A stretch of 9,789 nt of DNA from Planctomycetota bacterium (GTDB lineage: Bacteria; Planctomycetota; UBA8742; SKZP01): contig SKZP01000145.1 of NCBI GenBank assembly GCA_007127275.1, positions 1 to 9,789 of the forward strand, given 5' to 3'. Under the pieces are notes generated by a model. The model ran no database searches. It saw nothing but the letters and a program-made list of their open reading frames with translations, and was not told the origin of the DNA. A program made the position numbers and the translations under genes. This document shows positions 1 through 5,377 of this stretch, piece by piece (within the stretch, counting starts at the first letter, position 1; each line of letters starts with the position of its first letter).

Positions 1-953
1 GTCGGCGCCGTGGACGGGGTGTCTCGCTGCGACTCGCGGCGTGTGGACGGCTCGGCCGCCGGCGTCGCGGGAGTTGCGTGTCGGCCGGTGGCCGCTGCCT
101 TTTTCGCCCGACCGGGCAGATATGTGACCGTGCCGTCGTCATGCGGCCGGGCCGGTGACGCGGAACGAGCCGGTGGCTTGGCTGCGGGCGTGGAAGGGGA
201 GGCGGATGTTGTCGACGTGGGGGGCGAGCTTGAAGGGGCCTCGCGGGGCGTGGTCTCGCGGCTCGTTGGCCGTTCGGGCGGACGCGCGGTGCGCTCCGTT
301 GGACGGCGATCTTCACGCTGCGTGGTGCGCAGCGAGCCCGGCGGTGCCACTTGCTTCTCCGGCGTCGGCTCCGCGCTTGCGACGGGACGTGTCGGCGAGG
401 ACGAGCGTGGCGCCGGCGGCGGTACGGGTGAGGCTTCCCCTTGGCCGGGATGCCGCGGCGTCAGTTGCACCGCGGGTGTCGGCGGCAACGGCAGCGACGA
501 CGAGGCCTGCGCCGCCTGGGGCGGGTTGCTCAGCGGCAACCGTGTCGGCGGAGCACCCGCCTGATGGATCGACTCCGGCGACTGCATCCATACAATCTCA
601 CCGCCGGGATGGATGGTGCCGACAATGTCGAGCCGGGTCAGTTCAGCCTGCGAGACGGGGACCAAGCGCACGCCGTCGAGGGGGCAGGCGTACAATTCGT
701 CGCGCCGCGCTCGCACCACGTTGAACTGTCGCTGCGCATGCGGGTGGCGGTAGAGGCGCACCCCTTGACGGTGCAACAACTCGAGCACCTGCGCCGGCGA
801 AAGGAGTCCCTGCTCGACGAGCACCTCCCCCAACAGCGGCAACTCGAAGCGACGCGCCCGCCGTTCTTGCTCGGCCACCGCGTCCTCGACCTGCACGGCC
901 GTGACGTAGCCGGCTTGCACAGCGCAGTCCCCGAAGCGTGAGTGTTTCCCCAT
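1..953 (-). CDS. Tandem GspE-N-like helical repeat protein with Pro/Ser-rich tail (partial)
   Basis: The reading frame is open from the ATG at 953-951 through the left edge, so the C terminus is missing; about 317 codons are visible. Residues 7-28 (FGDCAVQAGYVTAVQVEDAV...) and 40-63 (LGEVLVEQGLLSPAQVLELL) are two copies of the helix-turn-helix-like unit found at the N terminus of GspE/PilB ATPases and in many stand-alone signalling proteins. A short YACPLDGVRLVP segment around residue 89 resembles the CPxDG stretch seen before some Ser/Thr kinase domains, but no kinase follows. From about residue 133 the protein is rich in Pro, Ser, Thr, Ala and Arg, a likely disordered linker to a domain outside the window. 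No clear ribosome-binding site precedes the ATG; the start was chosen because the repeat begins right after it. The function is unknown; a regulatory or scaffold role is a guess. Overlapping plus-strand frames are taken as GC-rich shadows. Confidence 0.6.
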   Translation of the reverse strand, partial: MGKHSRFGDCAVQAGYVTAVQVEDAVAEQERRARRFELPLLGEVLVEQGLLSPAQVLELLHRQGVRLYRHPHAQRQFNVVRARRDELYACPLDGVRLVPVSQAELTRLDIVGTIHPGGEIVWMQSPESIHQAGAPPTRLPLSNPPQAAQASSSLPLPPTPAVQLTPRHPGQGEASPVPPPAPRSSSPTRPVASAEPTPEKQVAPPGSLRTTQREDRRPTERTARPPERPTSRETTPREAPSSSPPTSTTSASPSTPAAKPPARSASPARPHDDGTVTYLPGRAKKAAATGRHATPATPAAEPSTRRESQRDTPSTAP

Positions 954-1457
954 GACGCACGTCGGTGCTGAAGGCGCGGGGCGCGAGAAGGCAGCAAGAA
1001 TGGCCCCGTCGGGCGGCACAAGCCACACACAATTGAACGGAGACCTGGCAAGCGAGGCGTTGGGAGAGTTCCCGAATCAATTGCCACGCTCGCCCAGCTG
1101 CATCCCGGAATGGCTCGGTGGAAAAACTACCGCTGGCAGTAGAGCCCGCGGCAGCATCAGGCCACCGAGAATCCAAAATCTAACGCTATCCTACGGAGCG
1201 GCGCCGTGTTGGGCAAGAGATGCGTGGACTGTCGTGCATTTCCGGGTGCGTCCGTTGATACGGGGGGCGACTGTGGCGTCGAGACGCGGGCTCACCGGCG
1301 ACTTCGGCACGCGAGGGTATGTGCGCCGGCGCTTCCGCTGCGAGGTTGCGGCAAGGGCTTTGTGCCGGCGGACGTCGTGAACGAGTTGCCGGAGGGCCGC
1401 GTCGCCTGGGAGGGGTACGGCTCCGAGCATCCCGCAATTGGGGAAGCGTTGGTCTTG

Positions 1458-1538
1458 CAAGCCCACGGGCTGCGGCCCGTGGGTCAAGTGCCGAAGGTGC
1501 ACGAACCCACGGGCCGCAGCCCGCAGCCCGTGGGCTTG
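1458..1538. repeat. Twin-hairpin palindromic repeat, copy A
   Basis: The left arm (1458-1484) contains CCCACGGGC, a 4-base loop and GCCCGTGGG, a perfect 9-bp hairpin. After a 20-base spacer the right arm (1505-1538) contains CCCACGGGC at 1506-1514 and GCCCGTGGG at 1526-1534 with an 11-base loop. The right arm is the reverse complement of the 27-base left arm except for a 7-base duplication of the GCAGCCC type in its loop. The unit can therefore fold as two small hairpins or as one long one. A second copy lies at 8909-8997. This layout recalls paired REP-type intergenic elements, but I do not recognise a named family. Confidence 0.85.
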
Positions 1539-1586
1539 TTCTCAAGGTTTCTCCGTTTGCGGGATGCACGGGGAAGGCTGGTTTTG

Positions 1587-1616
1587 TTGCACGGTTTGCT
1601 CAGCGTGAGGTATCGT
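1587..1616 (+). promoter_or_regulatory. Possible sigma70-type promoter for the VCBS lipoprotein gene
   Basis: TTGCAC (1587-1592) and TATCGT (1611-1616) are separated by 18 bases, giving a moderate match to the housekeeping consensus about 210 bases before the start codon. It is the best candidate I see between repeat copy A and the gene. The evidence is sequence similarity only. Confidence 0.3.
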
Positions 1617-1824
1617 TGAACGGGAGCGGGCGGCGAAGGGCCATTCCATTCTTGGCCTGAAGAGAAGGCAGAGCCTCGTTTGGCCGTGAGCGCCGGTGAC
1701 TCACTCGTTTCCCCTTACAAAGCCGAAAACGGATTCCCCTTCACTCGCAACGGGGCGACACACGGGCGGGCTCGTTCGCACGCCGTTTGCCGCGGCACAA
1801 ACGGGTACACGGGAGGAGAAGAGG

Positions 1825-3447
1825 ATGGAGCGCAGAAGCTTAGTCGTCGTGACGTTTTTCCTTGTCGCCTCGGTATCTCTCGGCGCCGGCTGTGGCAACG
1901 AAACCCCCGGTCGCAGGTCAGGGGAAGGCAACGCCTCGGGCAACGGGAAAACCGGCAACGGAGAGCCGGAATTGCTGGATTCGACGGAAGTGGCGCGCGT
2001 CAAAGAGGTTTGCAGCGCTTGCCACATGTTTCCGGACCCGGCCGGGCTGCCTCGGCACCGTTGGGAGCGGGTGATCCCGACCATGGTCTCCATGCCGCTA
2101 CCCGAGGGGGTGGAGCGGATGAGTGCCGAGGATGTCGACTTGTCACAACGCTACTACGCCGCGCATGCCCCGGAGCAAATGGATCCGCCGCGACGCGCGC
2201 CGCGCAGCACCGGAGGGCTGCACTTCGAGGTGGAGCAGTTCACGCCGCAGGAGCCGAAGCTGCAGCGCAACCGTCTGCCGGCGGTTTCGTTCGTCTCCTT
2301 TGAGCCGTTGCACCGCCCGGACCGGAAGGATTTGTTGATCTGCGACTTCCGCACGCAAACCATCTTCCTGCAGTCTCCGTGGGCCTCGCACCAGGAGCAC
2401 CGCGAGATCCACCGGGGGTTTATGACGGATATGAATTACCCCTCGCGGATCAATGCTACCGACCTTACCGGAAACGGCCGCACCGATTTTTTGGTTGCCA
2501 GCGTGGGCAACATGATTCCGCGCAACCACCAGGACGGGGCCGTCTTCGGGCTTTTTCAAACGCGGGAGAATCACTGGGAGCCGCAACTGCTCGAGGACAA
2601 CCTCGCGCGAGCCACGGATGCGCGTGCGGCGGATTTCAACGGCAACGGCCGGCTGGACCTCGTCGTCTGCGCTTTCGGCTGGCGCGGCCCCGGGGAGTTG
2701 GTCCTGCTCGAGAACACCTCGGAGGATCCGTTTCAGCCGAGCTACGAACGGCATCAGCTGGACAGTCGCGACGGCTGGATTCACGCCGTGCCGTATGATG
2801 TCGAAGGCAATGGCCGCAAGGACATTCTGGCGCTCGTTGCGCAGGAGCATCAACAGGTGGTCTGGTTCCGCAACAAGGGGCAGTTCGAGTTCGAGCCCAT
2901 TGTGCTCTACGAGGCGCCGCATCCGGTGTGGGCGCTTACCGGCCTTGAACTCGTCGACCTCAACGGAAACGGGCGTACGGACATTCTGGTCAGCAACGGC
3001 GACTCGCTGGACGACAATATTGTGAAGCCGTATCACGGCGTGGGCTGGCTGAAGAACGAGGGTCGCGGCGAGGGGGCCGAGCGCTTTGCGCCGTATGAGC
3101 GCATTGCCGACGTGCCCGGCTGCATGCGTGCCGTGGCCGCGGACATGAACAACAACGGGCGAAAGGACATTGTCGCCGTGTCCTGGATTCCGCAACGGCC
3201 GCCGGAAAACTGGGAAGCGAAGGACTTGGCATCGGTGGTCTGGATTGAGCAGACCGAGCGCGGCTGGCGTACGCACACCATTGAACGACACATGTGCATG
3301 CATCCTGCGCTTGCGGTGGCGGACTACAATGGCAACGGGCTGAAGGACATTGCCGTGGGCAACTACGTCTGGATGCGTCAGGACGACGAAGGCAATCCCC
3401 GTTACCGCGCCGACTACATCACCCTGTTCACCCAGGTCGAGCGCTAG
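1825..3447 (+). CDS. Predicted lipoprotein: c-type haem motif plus FG-GAP/VCBS beta-propeller
   Basis: This is a 540-residue exported protein. The start at 1825 is fixed by AGGAG (1814-1818) six bases upstream; an upstream in-frame ATG has no such site. Residues 5-22 are hydrophobic and are followed by Cys23 (SLGAGC), a slightly atypical lipobox, and then a Gly/Asn/Ser-rich tether. CSACH at residues 63-67 is a CxxCH haem c attachment motif, followed by a MFPDPAGLPRHRW context typical of short cytochrome-like domains. Six Asp-rich D-x-N/E/T-G/N-N-G-x-x-D calcium-binding-type repeats begin at residues 213, 270, 325, 378, 440 and 500, about 55-60 apart. A degenerate one near residue 166 would complete a seven-bladed propeller. 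The family knowledge suggests a periplasmic or outer-membrane-anchored role; an electron-transfer or ligand-binding function is inference. No second cytochrome or oxidase gene lies nearby. It converges with the small gene at 3547-3837. Confidence 0.9.
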   Translation: MERRSLVVVTFFLVASVSLGAGCGNETPGRRSGEGNASGNGKTGNGEPELLDSTEVARVKEVCSACHMFPDPAGLPRHRWERVIPTMVSMPLPEGVERMSAEDVDLSQRYYAAHAPEQMDPPRRAPRSTGGLHFEVEQFTPQEPKLQRNRLPAVSFVSFEPLHRPDRKDLLICDFRTQTIFLQSPWASHQEHREIHRGFMTDMNYPSRINATDLTGNGRTDFLVASVGNMIPRNHQDGAVFGLFQTRENHWEPQLLEDNLARATDARAADFNGNGRLDLVVCAFGWRGPGELVLLENTSEDPFQPSYERHQLDSRDGWIHAVPYDVEGNGRKDILALVAQEHQQVVWFRNKGQFEFEPIVLYEAPHPVWALTGLELVDLNGNGRTDILVSNGDSLDDNIVKPYHGVGWLKNEGRGEGAERFAPYERIADVPGCMRAVAADMNNNGRKDIVAVSWIPQRPPENWEAKDLASVVWIEQTERGWRTHTIERHMCMHPALAVADYNGNGLKDIAVGNYVWMRQDDEGNPRYRADYITLFTQVER

Positions 3448-3507
3448 CGGTACGCAATCTCGAATCACACGTCAAACGCGGTTGCGCCACACGTCCCGGA
3501 TACGTTG

Positions 3508-3534
3508 CTCGCCGCGTAAGGTCTCCACGGCGAG
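3508..3534. terminator. Possible hairpin between convergent genes
   Basis: CTCGCCG (3508-3514) and CGGCGAG (3528-3534) form a perfect 7-bp stem with a 13-base loop, centred between the stop codons at 3447 and 3547. There is no T-tract on either side, so intrinsic termination is uncertain. Confidence 0.3.
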
Positions 3535-3546
3535 GCACACATGCCG

Positions 3547-3837
3547 TTACGCGTCGCAGTAGCCGGAGGGCAGGGGTGGCGGTGGCGCACCTTCCGCTTC
3601 GGCAATCCAGCGAAGCGGCTTGGCTAGCTCCGCCTTCATCTCCGAGAGGCGCCGCAGCGCGAGGCCGCGGCCTTCGAGCACGGCTTGTTCGCGTACCGCG
3701 TCAAGCTGTGCGAGGGCCGCCTTGAACAGCTCCGCCTGCGAGAGCACGTCCCGGCGGTGCTCCTCGGACGTGAGGCTTGTGCCACGTAGCATGACTTCAC
3801 GGACTTGCTGAAGCGGATTGCTCGCCATCATGGTCAT
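3547..3837 (-). CDS. Small helical protein of unknown function (96 aa)
   Basis: I do not recognise this protein. The start at 3837 (MTMMASNPLQQV...) is supported by GGAGAG eight bases upstream on the minus strand; it ends at a TAA at 3549-3547. Residues about 22-82 are rich in Leu, Ala, Glu and Arg with few helix breakers (EEHRRDVLSQAEL, ALAQLDAVREQAV, LRRLSEMKAEL), suggesting two or three amphipathic helices or a short coiled coil. A proline run (APPPPLP) precedes the C terminus. There is no signal peptide or membrane segment. It lies 212 bases downstream of mraZ on the same strand and could be co-transcribed, though no terminator or promoter in the gap settles this. A role connected to MraZ is only a guess. 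The longer frame extending upstream to 4050 lacks support. Confidence 0.65.
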   Translation of the reverse strand: MTMMASNPLQQVREVMLRGTSLTSEEHRRDVLSQAELFKAALAQLDAVREQAVLEGRGLALRRLSEMKAELAKPLRWIAEAEGAPPPPLPSGYCDA

Positions 3838-4049
3838 CGGTTTCGCTCTCCTTGAACGTGCGCAACGTATGCAGCGAGTCCGGCGCGGCGGCTCGACTGC
3901 GGAGCTGGTAGGAATTGCAAAAGGTTGCGCGGCTAAGCCGGTAGGTGGGTGATGAGTCCCGCGGGAATGAAAGAAGGGAAGGAAAGGGCAAATGGGCGTG
4001 ATGCGGGGCAAAGTTCGTGGCGGCGGCCGGCAACCAACGACACTCGCCA

Positions 4050-4580
4050 CTAGTCGTCTTCGTCGTCCTCCTCCTCGAGGCGCCGGGTCAGATTGCGCAT
4101 GACCGTCTCGGTGCGCTTGTAATCCGAGCGCATCCGTTCGAAGTGCTCGTCGTAGCGGCTCGGCTTCCAGATCTCGATCACTTCGTCGGAGCCGACAAAG
4201 TAGACGGACTCCCCCTCATTAAAGCCGGATTGATCAAACAACTCCGGCGGAATGAGCAGGCGCCCTTGTTCACCAATTTTGAGGTTGACCGAGTTATGGA
4301 GAAACGCGTCGTAAACATCCTTTGCCTCCATGTAGTCCTCGTCGTTTTCGAAACGGTTGACGTTGCGTCGCATGCGCTTGAGCTGTCGCTGAAAGCCTAC
4401 CGAGGTGTAAAGGTGCAACCTCCCGGGCCCGTAGTAGGTCAGATAGAACTCCCCCGGCGGATCTCCCTTTTCCTCCAACTCCTTTTCGGCGAGCTTACGC
4501 AATGCCGCCGGCAGGATGGCGCGGCGCTTCGCGTCCAACTGCACGGTGTAGCGACCCGAAAATGGCAAACGGCGCGACAC
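4050..4580 (-). CDS. mraZ: MraZ-family transcriptional regulator
   Basis: MraZ is an AbrB-fold DNA-binding protein that in other bacteria controls its own operon, usually at the head of the cell-division/cell-wall cluster. From the GTG at 4580 the product is 176 residues. Repeat 1 has FSGRYTVQLDAKRRAILP (residues 7-24), matching the F-x-G-x-Y...DxKGR-x-x-x-P signature with Arg in place of the usual Gly. Repeat 2 has GEQGRLLIPPEL (103-114), then VYFVGSDEVIEIW (126-138). The family is usually about 140-155 residues; here a charged extension ends in an acidic EEEDDEDD tail. GTG 4580 was chosen because AAGAGG lies about ten bases upstream and it puts the motif near the N terminus; a TTG at 4658 would add 26 residues of poor quality. 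There is no rsmH, ftsL or mur gene beside it. The adjacent promoter and repeat array suggest autoregulation. Confidence 0.88.
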   Translation of the reverse strand: MSRRLPFSGRYTVQLDAKRRAILPAALRKLAEKELEEKGDPPGEFYLTYYGPGRLHLYTSVGFQRQLKRMRRNVNRFENDEDYMEAKDVYDAFLHNSVNLKIGEQGRLLIPPELFDQSGFNEGESVYFVGSDEVIEIWKPSRYDEHFERMRSDYKRTETVMRNLTRRLEEEDDEDD

Positions 4581-4662
4581 CAGCGAACGACCTCTTGCAA
4601 AAGCCTCGGCGAGGTGGAGAGTAGGCAGGAGAGAGTGGAGCGGAGGGTGGTGCCCCAAGTGA

Positions 4663-4702
4663 TGCGTGCCACATCATGCCCTTTTGCACCACTTCGTGCC
4701 AC
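4663..4702 (-). promoter_or_regulatory. MraZ-type operator: four units at 10-bp spacing
   Basis: Read on the minus strand from 4702, the sequence is GTGGC-5nt-GTGGT-5nt-AGGGC-5nt-GTGGC, i.e. plus-strand pentamers at 4698-4702, 4688-4692, 4678-4682 and 4668-4672. The first and last units are extended to the same octamer GTGGCACG. Short G-rich direct repeats separated by 5 bases are the published architecture of the E. coli MraZ operator. The array starts about at the expected transcription start, a position suited to repression. Binding is inferred. Confidence 0.7.
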
Positions 4703-4708
4703 ACCCTG

Positions 4709-4736
4709 ATGATACTCGTTCATCTGGGCGGGTCAA
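4709..4736 (-). promoter_or_regulatory. Predicted mraZ promoter (sigma70-type)
   Basis: On the minus strand, TTGACC (4736-4731) and TATCAT (4714-4709) are separated by 16 bases, each one base or so from consensus. Transcription would begin near 4702, at the edge of the repeat array, giving a leader of about 120 bases before the GTG start. Confidence 0.7.
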
Positions 4737-4949
4737 GCGAGGTTGGCTTGGTACCCTGAGTGCAACGTTTCCAAAATATAACCAAAACTGGCTCAACAGG
4801 CCGACATGTCGAAGCAATAAAAACTACGCCGTCCCTTCCCTGGGCACCGTTGGACATATATGTGCATTCGCCGAAACCTTTGGTACGCCCCAAAAAAGTT
4901 TCCATGTTCTAATGAATGGGGTTGGGGCGAAGTTGCCAAAGAGTGTATA

Positions 4950-4976
4950 AACCCCTTCTGGGGGGTTATTTATGTT
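4950..4976 (+). terminator. Possible weak intrinsic terminator
   Basis: AACCCC (4950-4955) and GGGGTT (4962-4967) form a 6-bp stem with a 6-base loop, followed on the plus strand by ATTTATGTTT. The tail is T-rich but interrupted. It overlaps the end of the promoter-like TATAAA at 4946-4951, so the two readings compete. Confidence 0.3.
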
Positions 4977-5186
4977 TCAACCAACGGATTTCCGTGAGCC
5001 TTGCGAGATCCCGTCCTACACAAACATTCCACATCACGGCGTAATTCTCCCCAGAATTTTCCCCACTCCCATGCGAGTGGCCAAAAAGGGGCGTTCTACC
5101 GGAGCTAAAGGGTGGTGGCGCGCCAATCTTGTGGAAACCGAGGATGACATGTGTGCCGCCACCCCGAAGCACCTCTCGTTTTCTCC

Positions 5187-5235
5187 GTGGTGGCACGTTG
5201 TGGCACGGGTGGCGCCAAGGTGGTGGCCCGTGCCA
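5187..5235 (+). promoter_or_regulatory. GTGGCACG repeat array upstream of pheT
   Basis: GTGGC-type units begin at 5190, 5200, 5209 and 5220, roughly one helical turn apart. The octamer GTGGCACG occurs at 5190-5197 and 5200-5207, the same octamer found twice in the mraZ operator. Overlapping it is an inverted repeat, TGGCACGGG (5201-5209) with CCCGTGCCA (5227-5235), with the palindrome TGGCGCCA (5210-5217) in its loop. The site lies upstream of the predicted pheT promoter. Regulator binding, by MraZ or another protein, is inference. Confidence 0.5.
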
Positions 5236-5250
5236 TCCGGTGCGACGGCA

Positions 5251-5278
5251 TTGGCATTCCCGGCGTGGGTTCTACAAT
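5251..5278 (+). promoter_or_regulatory. Predicted pheT promoter
   Basis: TTGGCA (5251-5256) and TACAAT (5273-5278) are separated by 16 bases, a good sigma70-type match. Transcription would start near 5285, leaving a leader of about 93 bases. I see no T-box or obvious leader-peptide attenuator in it. Confidence 0.55.
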
Positions 5279-5377
5279 GCGCGGCCGGGGCGTTTCCGGC
5301 GGGGCTTGAGTCGTGCTGCGGGACGCGTGTTTGTTGGTTGGAGCTGTCGCTGTTGCTGACGCGCAAAGGCCGAATTC

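Larger units (their letters stand above)
954..1824. other. Intergenic region between divergent genes
   Basis: This 871-base stretch holds no reading frame with recognisable protein features. It contains an 8-bp inverted repeat (CTCGGTGG at 1114-1121 and CCACCGAG at 1162-1169), the twin-hairpin repeat copy A (1458-1538), a possible plus-strand promoter (1587-1616) and the ribosome-binding site of the downstream lipoprotein gene (AGGAG, 1814-1818). Several short open frames exist on both strands, but they run through the palindromes and match no family I recognise. Confidence 0.6.
4737..5250. other. Lower-GC intergenic region between mraZ and pheT
   Basis: No convincing protein gene lies here. 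By hand count, 4741-4980 is about 45-50% G+C, against visibly higher GC in the flanking genes. It contains a palindrome ACATATATGT (4854-4863), an inverted repeat CGCCCCAA (4886-4893) and TTGGGGCG (4922-4929), a promoter-like pair TTGGGG (4922-4927) and TATAAA (4946-4951) with an 18-base spacer, a C/G hairpin at 4950-4967, and a hairpin CCACTC/GAGTGG (5063-5080). An ATG frame from 4972 runs into pheT in another frame and shows no family features. A small RNA is possible but unproven. Confidence 0.5.

Noticed and set aside
10..941. Three plus-strand frames of 166-189 codons at the left edge
   Set aside because: They oppose the minus-strand frame that carries the two helical repeats; their sequences are low-complexity Arg/Ala/Gly-rich shadows.
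1191..1569. Minus-strand frames of 103 and 127 codons over repeat copy A
   Set aside because: They read through the palindromes and lack a ribosome-binding site or recognisable domain; a decayed gene is possible but unsupported.
2143..3468. 441-codon minus-strand open frame opposite the VCBS lipoprotein gene
   Set aside because: It is an antisense frame kept open by GC-rich codon bias; the plus strand has a signal peptide, CxxCH and six regular repeats, while this frame has no recognisable family features.
4017..4709. 230-codon plus-strand open frame opposite mraZ
   Set aside because: Antisense to the MraZ motifs and running through its operator; no independent coding evidence.
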